A DNA stretch of 64,000 nucleotides from NCBI RefSeq assembly GCF_905171765.1, contig NC_053393.1:64139371-64203370 (forward strand), read 5' to 3'. Origin of the DNA: Bufo bufo. Taxonomy: Eukaryota > Chordata > Amphibia > Anura > Bufonidae. Below the pieces are notes generated by a model. That model was given only the letters and a program-made list of their open reading frames with translations, had not been told where the DNA came from and ran no database searches. Both the position numbers and the translations under genes were made by a program. Positions 21,410 to 32,130 of this stretch are shown here, one piece after another; within the stretch, counting starts at the first letter, position 1; each line of letters begins with the position of its first letter.

Positions 21410-23620
21410 GAATGAACCTCTCCTCTGTCTGGGTGCCGGGGCCTAAATGTGTGACAGTGGCCTGTTCCAGTGGTGGGTGACGTGAAGCCTGATTCTCTGC
21501 TATGACATGAATACAGATTCTGCGCTGACATAAGGCCAGATTCTCTGTTACGGGACCGCTCTCCTCTGCCTGGGTGCCTGGGCCTAAATGTGTGACCGTG
21601 GCCTGTTCCAGTGGTGGGTGACGTGAAGCCTGATTCTCTGCTATGACATGAATACAGATTCTGCGCTGACATAAGGCCAGATTCTCTGTTACGGGACCTC
21701 TCTCCTCTGCCTGGGCCTAAATATGTGACAGTGGCCTGTTCCAGTGGTGGCTGACGTGAAGCCTGATTCTCTGCTATGACATGAAGACAGATTCTGCGCT
21801 GACATAAGGCCAGATTCTCTGTTACGGGACCGCTCTCCTCTGTCTGGGTGCCGGGTCCTAAATGTGTGACAGTGGCCTGTTCCAGTGGTGGGTGACGTGA
21901 AGCCTGATTCTCTGCTATGACATGAATACAGATTCTGCGCTGACATAAGGCCAGATTCTCTGTTACGGGACCTCTCTCCTCTGCCTGGGTGCCTGGGCCT
22001 AAATGTGTGACAGTGGCCTGTTCCAGTGGTGGGTGACGTGAAGCCTGATTCTCTGCTATGACATGAATACAGATTCTGCGCTGACATAAGGCCAGATTCT
22101 CTGTTACGGGACCTCTCTCCTCTGCCTGGGTGCCTGGGCCTAAATGTGTGACAGTGGCCTGTTCCAGTGGTGGGTGACGTGAAGCCTGATTCTCTGCTAT
22201 GACATGAATACAGATTCTGCGCTGACATAAGGCCAGATTCTCTGTTACGGGACCTCTCTCCTCTGCCTGGGTGCCTGGGCCTAAATGTGTGACAGTGGCC
22301 TGTTCCAGTGGTGGCTGACGTGAAGCCTGATTCTCTGCTATGACATGAAGACAGATTCTGCGCTGACATAAGGCCATATTCTCTGTTACGGGACCGCTCT
22401 CCTCTGTCTGGGTGCCGGGGCCTAAATGTGTGACAGTGGCCTGTTCCAGTGATGGGTGACGTGAAGCCTGATTCTCTGCTATGACATGAATACAGATTCT
22501 GCGCTGACATAAGGCCAGATTCTCTGTTGCGGGACCTCTCTCCTCTGCCTGGGTGCCTGGGCCAAAATGTGTGACAGTGGCCTGTTCCAGTGGTGGGTGA
22601 CGTGAAGCCTGATTCTCTGCTATGACATGAATACAGATTCTGCGCTGACATAAGGCCAGATTCTCTGTTACGGGACCGCTCTCCTCTGTCTGGGTGCCGG
22701 GGCCTAAATGTGTGACAGTGGCCTGTTCCAGTGGTGGGTGACGTGAAGCCTGATTCTCTGCTATGACATGAAGACAGATTCTGCGCTGACATAAGGCCAG
22801 ATTCTCTGTTACGGGACCTCTCTCCTCTGCCTGGGTGCCTGGGCCTAAATGTGTGACAGTGGCCTGTTCCAGTGGTGGGTGACGTGAAGCCTGATTCTCT
22901 GCTATGACATGAAGACAGATTCTGCGCTGACATAAGGCCAGATTCTCTGTTACGGGACCTCTCTCCTCTGCCTGGGTGCCTGGGCCTAAATGTGTGACAG
23001 TGGCCTGTTCCAGTGGTGGGTGACGTGAAGCCTGATTCTCTGCTATGACATGAATACAGATTCTGCGCTGACATAAGGCCAGATTCTCTGTTACGGGACC
23101 GCTCTCCTCTGCCTGGGTGCCTGGGTCTAGATGTGTGACAGTGGCCTGTTCCAGTGGTGGCTGACGTGAAGCCTGATTCTCTGCTATGACATGAAGACAG
23201 ATTCTGCGCTGACATAAGGCCAGATTCTCTGTTACGGGACCTCTCTCCTCTGCCTGGGTGCCTGGGCCTAAATGTGTGACAGTGGCCTGTTCCAGTGGTG
23301 GGTGACGTGAAGCCTGATTCTCTGCTATGACATGAAGACAGATTCTGCGCTGACATAAGGCCAGATTCTCTGTTACGGGACCGCTCTCCTCTGTCTGGGT
23401 GCCCGGGCCTAAATGTGTGACAGTGGCCTGTTCCAGTGGTGGGTGACGTGAAGCCTGATTCTCTGCTATGACATGAAGACTGATTCTGCGCTGACATGAA
23501 GCCAGATTCTCTGCTATGGCATGAAGAGACTGATTCTCTGCTGACATGAAGCCAGATTCTTTGCTATGGCATGAAGAGACTGATTCTCTGCTGACGTGAA
23601 GCCAGATTCTCTGCTATGGG
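21410..23620. repeat. 141-bp minisatellite after hAT transposase
   Basis: About 15 units contain TTCTGCGCTGACATAAGGCC (for example near 21517, 21657, 21932, 22073, 22214). The period is 141 bp, with one shortened unit near 21700. Because 141 is a multiple of 3, two minus-strand frames stay open for 720 and 602 codons; these are by-products of the repeat, not genes. A degraded ~56-bp derivative continues from 23480 to 23620. The array lies between the transposase stop and the right TIR. Confidence 0.85.
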
Positions 23621-23915
23621 ACCTCTGTCCAATTGATATTGGTTCATTTTTATTTTTTTAATTTTAATTTTAATTCATTTCCCTATCCACATTTGTTTGC
23701 AGGGGATTTACCTACATGTTGCTGCCTTTTGCAGCCCTCTAGCTCTTTCCTGGGCTGTTTTACAGCCTTTTTAGTGCCCAAAAGTTCAGGTCCCCATTGA
23801 CTTCAATGGGGTTCGGGACGAAGTTCGGTTCAGGTTCGGATCCCGAACCCGAACATTTACGGGAAGTTCGGCCGAACTTCTCGAACCCGAACATCCAGGT
23901 GTTCGCTCAACTCTA

Positions 23916-25786
23916 GCACTGACTTCTCTGTTTGGTCAGAGGAGGCATTGCAGGCCTTTTAGACTATTAAGGAGTGTTTTGCGTCTGCTCCCATTCTGGT
24001 GCAGCCCGATGTGTCTCAACCATTCGTGGTGGAGGTGGATGCATCAGAAGTGGGGGTGGGGGCGGTGCTGTCGCAGGGTTCTTCACCTGGCAAATGGATC
24101 CCGTGTGCTTTCTTTTCCAAGAAGCTCTCGGTCGCCGAGAGGAACTATGATGTGGGAGATAGAGAGTTGCTGGCTATAAAGTTGGCCTTTGAGGAATGGC
24201 GTCACTGGTTGGAGGAGGCTTCTCACCCCGTTACTGTTTATACGGATCATAAGAATTTGGCTTACCTGCAATCTGCCAAGCGTCTGAACCCTAGACAGGC
24301 CAGATGGTCACTGTTTTTTACCAGGTTCAATTTTGTTGTTACTTTTTGTCCAGGGGTCAAAAACATCAAGGCAGATGCGTTGTCTCGCAGTTTTCCTGGG
24401 GGAGGTGATTCAGAGGATCCTGCTCCGATTTTGGCTGACGGGGATGTGGTTTCCGCTCTGTATCCCGAATTGGACATGGAGGTGTTGGGAGCCCAGGAGG
24501 GGGCTCCTGGTTCCTGTCCCCCAGGGAGGTTGTTAGTTCCCGAAGAACTGCGATATAAGGTTTTCAAGGAACATCACGATACTGTCCTTGCCGGACATCC
24601 TGGTGGTAAGTCCACCTGTGACCTTGTGTCCTGGAGGTTCTGGTGGCCCGGGTTACGTAGGAGTATTGAGGATTACGTGGCAGCTTGTGAGACCTGTGCA
24701 CGATCTAAGGTTGCTCATACTCGACCAGCTGGTTCACTCCTTCCTTTATCTATTCAGTCTCGTCCTTGGACGCACTTGTCCATGGACTTTATTACGGATC
24801 TGCCGAGTTCCTCGGGGAAAACAGTCATTTTGGTGGTAGTTGATCGTTTTAGCAAGATGACTCATTTTATATCGTTAACTAGTCTGCCTAATGCAAAGAT
24901 TCTCGCGGAAATTTTTGTTGACAATATCGTGAGATTGGATGGTATTCCTTCGGATGTGGTTTCTGATAGGGGCACCCAGTTTGTCTCCAGGTTCTGGAGG
25001 GCGTTCTGCTCTCGGCTTGGCATTCAACTTTCGTTCTCTGCAGCTTTCCATCTACAGTCGAATGGACAGACGGAGCGTACTAATCAGAACCTGGAGACCT
25101 ACTTGAGGTGCTTTTTGGCAGAAAATCAGGAGGACTGGTCCTCATTTCTGCCCTTAGCGGAGTTTGCTTTGAATAACCGTAGGCAGGAATCCACGGGTAA
25201 GTCGCCATTTTTTGGCGCATATGGTTTTCATCCTCAGTTTGGTATCTTTTCTGGGACTAGTTCCTCTGGGATGCCAGAGGAGGAAAGGTTTTCTTCTACC
25301 TTATCCTCTATCTGGCAGAGGATACAAGTGAATTTGGAGACGATGGGTGAGAGATATAAGCGAATGGCTGACAGGAGACGTGTGACTGGTCCGGACCTGT
25401 GTGTGGGTGATCTGGTGTGGTTGTCCACTAAAAATATTAAATTGAGAGTGCCATCTTGGAAACTGGGTCCAAGATTTATCGGCCCGTACAAAATATCTGC
25501 GCTGATCAATTCAGTAGCGTTTCGGCTGGATCTTCCGCAGACTTGGAGGATCCATGATGTGTTCCATAGATCTTTATTGAAAAAATATGTGAGACCAGTG
25601 GAACCATCGCCATTGCCCCCTCCTCCTGTTCTGGTCGATGGAAATTTAGAGTTCGAGATCTCCAGGATTCTTGACTCTAGAGTTCTTCGGGGTTCCCTTC
25701 AGTACCTGGTACACTGGAGGGGATACGGCCCCGAGGAGAGGATGTGGGTTCCGGCACTGGAGGTCAACGCCAGTTCGACTGGTTAG
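23916..25786 (+). pseudogene. Chromovirus (gypsy) pol: RNase H, integrase, chromodomain
   Basis: Reading begins inside the RT-RNase H connection directly at the hAT end (23916), passes a TAG at 23960-23962, and is then open for 595 codons (23999-25786). Order: RNase H (VEVDASEVGVGAVLSQ, GDRELLAIK, YTDHKNLAYL, KADALSR), integrase zinc module (HHDTVLAGH ... CETCARS), catalytic core (SMDFITDLP, SDRGTQF, ERTNQNLE with D-35-E), GPY-like module (RFIGPYKIS) and a C-terminal chromodomain (YLVHWRGYGPEERMW). Here integrase follows RNase H, the normal gypsy order, unlike the Gmr1-like neighbour. Gag, protease and most of RT are missing. Confidence 0.9.
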
Positions 25787-25859
25787 GGCTTTTCACAGAG
25801 CCCACCCGGATAAGGTTGGTCCGGGGTGCCCGGAGGTCACCCGTAGAAGGGGGGGGTAC

Positions 25860-26345
25860 TGTCATGCCCTGCTCGGACGGTGTGCGGAGGTCTGTCAGAT
25901 TGGCAGCACGTGTCTAACCTTTTGTTTGTTTTGGAATCATGCTGGATCCGCCTTCCTTCAGGTGCTCTGGGTGGAGTCATTGGCTTAAATTGCCTTCACT
26001 CCCTGAGGGCCGTGCGGGTTATAGAATTCAGTCTGGCCTTGGATTCAAGGAAGGAAGGATTGTCTGTTCCAGCTCAGATAAGTTTGGTTTCTGTTTGTGT
26101 TGTTTGCGGTCTAGGCTATTTGTGTGTCTTCTGTCCCTTCTCCCCTTTCACCATCTCAGGGATTCTAGGGTGTTTGCAGTCCAGGCACGAGGACACATCA
26201 TTCCTACCATCAAGGTCTGAATGTGGGCTTAGCAGCATAGGGAGAGAAGTCAGGGATGTGCTAGGAGGTGACCTTTCCCCAGCATCTAGCCTAGACACTT
26301 GTGTATTTGGTTGTCTGTGTATCTGAGATCTTGTCCGCCGTGACA
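25860..26345 (+). mobile_element. Chromovirus 3' LTR (486 bp)
   Basis: Begins TGTCATGCCCTG and ends CCGCCGTGACA, so TGTCA is inverted at the far end. It is preceded by the purine tract AGAAGGGGGGGGTAC (about 25846-25859), a plausible plus-strand primer site. The pol stop codon is 73 bp upstream. The right flank is GGTGG within element B. No 5' LTR remains to compare. Confidence 0.85.
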
Positions 26346-26824
26346 GGTGGTTTCTAATATCTAAGCCCCAGAAAGTGACTTCATAACTGAACTGGTCCTG
26401 AAAAAATTGGGTTTTGGAAAATTTCTTAAAAATTTTAAGATTTGCTTCTAAAATTCTAAGCCTTCTAACGTCCCAAAAAAATAAAATGTCATTTTCAAAA
26501 TGGTCCAAACATGAAGTAGACATATGGGGAAAGTAATAAATATTTTTGTAGGTACTACTATGTATTATAAAAGTTGAGATATTGAAATTTTTTAATTTGC
26601 AAATTTTTCCAAATGTTTGGTAAATTTGGTATATATTTTTAAAAATAAAAATGAAATATTTTGACTCAAATTTACCACTGTCATGAAGTACAATATGTGA
26701 TGAGAAAACAGTCTCAGAATGGCCTGGATAAGTAAAAGCGTTTTAGAGTTATCACCACATAAAGTGACACATGTCAGATTTGCTAAAAATGGCCTGGTCC
26801 TTAAGGTGAAATATGGCCGTGTCC
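26346..26824. mobile_element. TTAA element B, right part
   Basis: This stretch is homologous along its length to the right end of element C (29985-30461), sharing GGTGGTTTCTA, AAGTGACTT, CCTGGATAAGT and GTGTCC just before TTAA. It ends GGCCGTGTCC followed by TTAA (26825-26828). Element C then begins, and the last bases of B (GGGG, 30474-30477) appear on the other side of C before the outer TTAA at 30478. B's left end is at 1371. Confidence 0.7.
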
Positions 26825-26841
26825 TTAACCTCTTAAGGACA

Positions 26842-27762
26842 CATGACGTACCGGTACGTCATGATGTCCTGGTACTTAAGGACACATGACGTACCGGTAC
26901 GTCATGTGTTGTTCCGATCACTGCCGCCCGGCCGGCAGTGATCGGAACACGGTGCCTGCTCAAATCATCGAGCAGGCACCTAGGCTAAATGCACGGGGGG
27001 GTCCCGTGACCCCCCCATGTCGGCGATCGCGGCAAACCGCAGGTCAATTCAGACCTGCGGTTTGCTGCGATTTCTGCAGTTTCTGATCCCTGCGGTCCCT
27101 GACCGCGGGGATCAGAAACTTTAGTATTCCTAAAATAGATCTGTATCCCTCCCCCTGCACCCCCCGAGTGATTTTAGCCCGGTGGGAGGTGCAGGGGGAG
27201 GGTTGCGGGCAGTGCGGGCGGTGCGGGAGGCGGGCGGTGCGGCAGGCGGGATCGCGATCCCCCGCCCGCCTCCCCCTGTATAATCGTTGGTTTCTAGTGG
27301 GTATACCAGGGTGCCAGCACATTGCTGGCACCCTGGTATAAACGGCTGACATCTGCGATGCGATGTCAGCCGTTAACCCTTTCCATACAGCGGTCCGTAC
27401 GGACCGCTGTATGGAAAAGGTTAACAGCGCAGGGAGCTCCCTCCCTCTCCCATCGGGGGGCTGCTGTGCCTTTGCAGCCCCCCGATGGGAGAGGGAGAGA
27501 GCCCCCAGAGAGCCCCCCTCAGCCCTGTGCTTACCCTTCCCCGTCTGCGCAGTTCTGAGCAGACGGGGAAGGTTCCCATGGCAACAGGACGCCTCTCAGG
27601 CGTCCTGCTGTCCATGGTGCTGAACAGATCTGTGCTGAAAGGCATAGATCTGTTCAGTGTAAGTAAAATACAGTACAGTACAGTACAATATATATTGTTC
27701 TGTACTGTATTATACAGACATCAGACCCACTGGATCTTCAAGAACCAAGTGGGTCTGGGTCA
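26842..27762. repeat. String of about 16 consecutive perfect or near-perfect hairpins
   Basis: Stems occur back to back. Examples: 26842-26863 (22-bp palindrome), 26882-26909 (28-bp palindrome), 26911-26926/26933-26948, 26951-26961/26970-26980, 27032-27045/27052-27065, 27079-27091/27108-27120, 27147-27161/27188-27202, 27302-27319/27323-27340, 27341-27353/27362-27374, 27381-27416 (36-bp perfect palindrome), about 27443-27464/27474-27495, 27536-27549/27559-27572, then weaker stems to 27762. Each hairpin has a different sequence, so they are not copies of one another. No coding frame explains them. Confidence 0.85.
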
Positions 27763-27849
27763 AAAAAAAAGTTAAAAAAAAGTGAATAAAAAGTAAAAAT
27801 CAAAAAACACATTTATCACTGATTAAAAATGAAAAAAATAAAATTCCCT

Positions 27850-28760
27850 ACACATGTTTGGTATCGCCGCGTCCGTAACGACCTGATCTATAAAACGGTT
27901 ATGTTACTTTACCCGAACGGTGAACGCCATAAAAATAAAAAATAAAAAACTATGATGAAATTGAAATTTTGCCCACCTTACTTCCCAAAAAAGGTAATAA
28001 AAGTGATCAAAAAAGTCGCATGTACGCCAAAATAGTACCAATCAAACCGTCATCTCATCCCGCAAAAATCATACCCTACCCAAGATAATCGCCCAAAAAC
28101 TGAAAAAACTATGGCTCTTAGACTATGGAAACACTAAAACATGATTTTTTTTGTTTCAAAAATGAAATCATTGTGTAAAACTTACATAAATAAATAAAAA
28201 AGTATACATATTAGGTATCGCCGCGTCCGTATCGACCGGCTCTATAAAAATATCACATGATCTAACCCCTCAGATGACCACCGTAAAAAAATTAAAATAA
28301 AAACGGTGTAAAAAAAGCCATTTTTTGTCATCTTACTTCACAAAAAGTGTAATAGCAAGCAATCAAAAAGTCATATGCACCCCAAAATAGATGCCAATCA
28401 AACCGTCGTTTCATCCCGCAAAAAATGAGACCCTACTTAAGATAATCGCCCAAAAACTGAAAAAACTATGGCTCTTAGACTATGGAGACACTAAAACATT
28501 TTTTTTGTTTTAAAAATGAAATCATTGTGTAAAACTTACATAAATAAAAAAAATTGTATACATATTGGGTATCGCCGCGTCCGTGACAACCTGCTCTATA
28601 AAATTACCACATGATCTAACCTGTCAGATGAATGTTATAAATAACAAAAAATAAAAACGTGCCAAAAAATCTATTTCTTGTTACCTTGCCGCACAAAAAG
28701 TGTAATATAGAGCAACCAAAAATCATATGTACCCTAAACTAGTACCAACAAAACTTCCAC
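27850..28760 (+). repeat. ~353-bp tandem units in element C
   Basis: GGTATCGCCGCGTCCGT recurs at about 27860, 28215 and 28568, each followed by a similar CTATAAA..., CGCCCAAAAACTGAAAAAAC and ATGAAATCATTGTGTAAAAC order. The copies are diverged. No frame is conserved between them. Confidence 0.75.
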
Positions 28761-28764
28761 CCTA

Positions 28765-29980
28765 TCCCGTAGTTTCTAAAATGGGGTCACTTTTTTGGAG
28801 TTTCTACTCTAGGGGTGCATCAGGGGGGCTTCAAATGGGACATGGTGTAAAAAAAAACTGTCCAGCAAAATCTGCCTTCCAAAAACCGTATGGCGTTCCT
28901 TTCCTTCTGCGCCCTGCCGTGTGCCCGTACAGCAGTTTACGACCACATATGGGGTGTTTCTGTAAACTACAGAATCAGGGCCATAAATAATGAGTTTTGT
29001 TTGGCTGTTAACCCTTGCTTTGTAACTGGAAAAAAAATATTAAAATGGAAAATCTGCCAAAAAAGTGAAATTTTGAAATTGTATCTCTATTTTCCATTAA
29101 ATCTTTTGCAACACCTAAAGGGTTAACAAAGTTTGTAAAATCAGTTTTGAATACCTTGAGGGGTGTAGTTTCTTAGATGGGGTCACTTTTATGGAGTTTC
29201 TACTCTAGGGGTGCATCAGGGGGGCTTCAAATGGGACATGGTGCCAAAAAAACAGTCCAGCAAAATCAGCCCTCCAAAAACCAAACGGCGCACCTTTCAC
29301 TCTACGCCCCGCTGTGTGCCCGTACAGTAGTTTACGGCCACATATGGGGTGTTTCTGTAAACAGCAGAGTCAGGGCAATAAAGATACAGTCTTGTTTGGC
29401 TGTTAACCCTTGCTTTGTTAGTGGAAAAAATGGGTTAAAATTGAAAATTAGGCAAAAAAATGAAATTCTCAAATTTCATCGCCATTTGCCAATAACTCCT
29501 GTGCAACACCTAAAGGGTTAACGATGTATGTAAAATCAGTTTTGAATACCTTGAGGGGTGTAGTTTCTTAGATGGGGTCACTTTTAGGGAGTTTCTCCTC
29601 TAGGGGTGCATCAGGGGGGCTTCAAATGGGACATGGTGTAAATAAACCAGTCCATAAAAATCAGCCTTCCAAAAACCATACGGCGCACCTTTCACTCTAC
29701 GCCCCACTGTGTGGCCGTACAGTAGTTTACGGCCACATATGGGGTGTTTCTGTAAACGGCAGAGTCAGGGCAATAAAGATACAGTCTTGTTTGGCTGTTA
29801 ACCCTTGATTTGTTAGTGGAAAAAATGGGTTAAAATGAAAAATTAGACAAAAAAATGAAATTCTCAAATTTCCTCCCCATTTGCCAATAACTCTTGTGCA
29901 ACACCTAAAGGGTTAACAACGTATGCAAAATCAGTTTTGAATACCTTGAGGGGTGTAGTTTCTTAGATGGGGTCATTTTT
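28765..29980 (+). repeat. ~395-bp tandem units in element C
   Basis: The blocks GTAGTTTCT..AATGGGGTCAC and GGGGTGCATCAGGGGGGC recur at about 28770, 29168 and 29562, with a final partial unit near 29958. Each unit also carries TACGGCCACATATGGGG and CACCTAAAGGGTTAAC. The 78-114 codon frames here are periodic repeats of one another and not genes. Confidence 0.8.
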
Positions 29981-30477
29981 GGGTGGTTTCTATTATGTAA
30001 GCCTCGCAAAGTGACTTGAGACCTGAACTGGTCCCTAAAAATTTAGTTTTTGTAAATTTCTGAAAAATTTCAAGATTTGCTTCTAAACTTCTAAGCCTTA
30101 TAACATCCCCAAAAAATAAAATATCATTCCCAAAACAATTCAAACATGAAGTAGACATATGGGGAATGTAAAGTCATCACAATTTTTGGGGGTATTACTA
30201 TGTATTACAGAAGTAGAGAAACTGAAACTTTGAAATTTGCAAATTTTTTCAAATTTTTGTTAAAATAGGTATTTTTTGGTGCAAAAAAAATAATTTTTTT
30301 GACTTCATTTTACCAGTGTCATGAAGTACAATATGTGACGAAAAAACAATCTCAGAACGGCCTGGATAAGTCAAAGCGTTTTAAAGTTATCAGCACTTAA
30401 AGGGACTCTGGTCAGATTTGCAAAAAATGGCCTGGTCCTAAGGTGTAAAAAGGCTGTGTCCTTAAGGGGTTAAGGGG

Positions 30478-30720
30478 TTAAAGAATAAAGTTTTGGAATG
30501 GCCAAGCCAAAGTCCTGATCTTAATCCAATAGAAATGTTCTGGAAGAATCTGAAGCAAACAGTTCATGAGGTGAAGCTGTTTTGTACGGAGAAATGGGCT
30601 AAAATTCCTCCAAGCCGATGTGCAGGACTAATCAACAATTACCGGAAATGTTTAGTTGTGGTTATTGCTGCACAAGGAGGTCACACCAGATACGGAGAAC
30701 TGAAAGTTGTAGGGACAAGG
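30478..30720 (+). pseudogene. Tc1-like transposase remnant A, 3' half
   Basis: Reading resumes as [20 protein letters not shown], with the third catalytic residue in NPIE, then FWKNLKQTVHE and a degraded C-terminus ending near GHTRYGELKVVG. It is in the same codon phase as the left half when the two TTAA copies (1367-1370, 30478-30481) are counted as one site. Both halves therefore belong to one gene split by element B. Confidence 0.85.
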
Positions 30721-31192
30721 TGTATTTTCTAATAGCACAATTGAATGTTACATACAATGTATTTGAAAGCTGTAAAATAATATTAACAGAGTGGAATTGA
30801 AATGAATGCTCCACAATTCTGCCATTGTCTTACAGGTTTTATAATTACAGCGTTCGCTGGATGGTGAAAATGACATGTTACCCTCATTGTGTGGGTCAGT
30901 TCCATGAGATTTATGCCAGATTTATATAGTGTTTTGTGTTAATGCTTTCAAAAAATAATAAAAAAACTTTTTTTTGCATCACCATATTCTGTTCTGTCTA
31001 TGGAGCTCTGTGAGGGCTCTTTTTAGTGGTGAGAGCTGTATTTTTTTTTAAAATAATGTCTTTATTACATTTTTTTGGGGAAAGAGAAGCAACCAAAAAA
31101 CAGCGGTTCAGACATTTCGATTTTTCTTTTCCCTTATTATATGACATGTCACCGTATGGAATAAATACATATTCTATTGCAATACTAAGTAT
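30721..31192. other. Tc1 A downstream sequence and low-complexity flank
   Basis: No gene is seen. The first ~250 bp probably include the remaining 3' end of Tc1 A, but I could not define its TIR. The rest is T-rich. It ends at CTAAGTAT (31185-31192), the target duplication of element I. Confidence 0.4.
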
Positions 31193-31374
31193 TAGAGATG
31201 GAACGGGGGATTCATCGAATCCATGAATCCCTCGAATCTTGCTGGATTCGTGGGATTCATGGACTCGAATCCCGACGTAATTTGCCTGAAACGAATCCGA
31301 CGAATCCCGGTGGGAGGGACTGGGAGGAGGAGCTGGGGGCCGGTGCGTTCACTGTGCTCCGGCCCCTCCGCTCC

Positions 31375-31725
31375 AGTACAGTTATAAAATGTGTAATTCT
31401 ATTAATAATAATTCATGCTGCCCCCTCTGTAGTACATTCAATATATCCTACTTACAGGGCTACTGATATCGTAATGCAGGCCGGCCGGGCAGACGAGCGG
31501 CAGAGTGACTGACTGACGTCACCTGCCTGCGCCGCCTGCTTCATTCATAAAGCAGGCGGCGCAGACACGTGACGTCAGTCAGTCACTCTGCCGCTCGTCT
31601 GCCCGGCCGGCCTGCATTATGATATCAGTAGCCCTGTAAGTAGGATATATTGAATGTACTACAGAGGGGGCAGCATGAATCATTCATTATTAATTAAATT
31701 ACACATTTTATAACTGTACTGGAGC
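31375..31725. repeat. Long hairpin in element I
   Basis: Two arms of roughly 150 bp face each other around CTGCTTCATTCATAAAGCAGG near 31540. The left arm runs from about 31380 and the right arm to about 31725, including GCCGGCCGGGCAGACGAGCG opposite CGCTCGTCTGCCCGGCCGGC. A related centre, CTGCTTCATTCATAAAG, occurs in insertion K at about 42310. Confidence 0.85.
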
Positions 31726-31734
31726 GGCAATGGG

Positions 31735-32130
31735 GGGTCTGTGGATTACACTGTTAAGGGGTGGGGGTGGGGGGGTCTGTGGATGGTACTGTTATGCGGT
31801 GGGGGGGTCTGTGGATGGCACTGTTATGGGGTGGGGGGGTCTGTGGATGGCACTGTTATGGGGTGGGGGGGTCTGTGGATGGCACTGTTATGGGGTGGGG
31901 GGGGTCTGTGGATGGCACTGTTATGGGGTGGGGGGGGTCTGTGGATGACACTGTTATGGGGTGGGGGGGTCTGTGGATGGCACTGTTATGGGGTGGGGGG
32001 GTCTGTGGATGGCACTGTTATGGGGTGGGAGGGGTCTGTGGATGGCACTGTTATGGGGTGGGGGGTCTGTGGATGGCACTGTTATAGGATGGGGGGTCTG
32101 TGGATGGCACTGTTATAGGATGGGGGATCT
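31735..32130 (+). repeat. ~32-bp G-rich minisatellite (CTGTGGATGGCACTGTTATGG)
   Basis: About eleven units of GGGTCTGTGGATGGCACTG... are spaced 30-33 bp apart. Open frames of 72-125 codons rich in Trp and Gly simply read this array. A related unit continues as GGCACTATGATACTGGCACAT to about 32300. The same core occurs inverted in K. Confidence 0.85.

Larger units (their letters stand above)
12223..23915 (+). mobile_element. hAT element E, 11.7 kb with nested element F
   Basis: Left terminus TAGGGATGAGCGAACCC and inverted right terminus TAGAGTTGAGCGAACACC form a hAT-type TIR pair rich in CGAACCCGAAC motifs. A BED-finger hAT transposase lies inside on the plus strand. Without nested F the element would be about 8.1 kb, large for hAT, owing to tandem arrays before and after the gene. 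The 8-bp flanks differ: GTCTCGAC (12215-12222) is Gmr1 gag and GCACTGAC (23916-23923) is chromovirus pol. An element that had simply inserted would have matching flanks, so this copy is probably a recombinant. Confidence 0.8.
26829..30469. mobile_element. TTAA element C (3.6 kb, piggyBac-type)
   Basis: Flanked by TTAA at 26825-26828 and 30470-30473. The left end is CCTCTTAAGGACACATGACG and the inverted right end CCCCTTAAGGACACAGCC, a clear TIR. There is no transposase frame. Inside are a cluster of hairpins (26842-27762), three ~353-bp tandem units and four ~395-bp tandem units. The target was the inner TTAA in the last nine bases of element B. It is non-autonomous, and its architecture matches abundant amphibian repeats of this end type. 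Confidence 0.8.

Noticed and set aside
21385..23547. A 720-codon minus-strand open frame and a 602-codon one overlapping it
   Set aside because: Both read a 141-bp tandem array whose period is a multiple of three; the peptide is the same 47 residues again and again, in the trailer of a hAT element.
26842..27762. Hairpins considered as a microRNA cluster or as intrinsic terminators
   Set aside because: The stems are too short and too perfect for typical animal pre-microRNAs and lack U tracts; without small RNA data I report structure only.
31730..32118. Plus-strand Trp/Gly-rich frames of 72-125 codons
   Set aside because: They read the ~32-bp minisatellite in element I.
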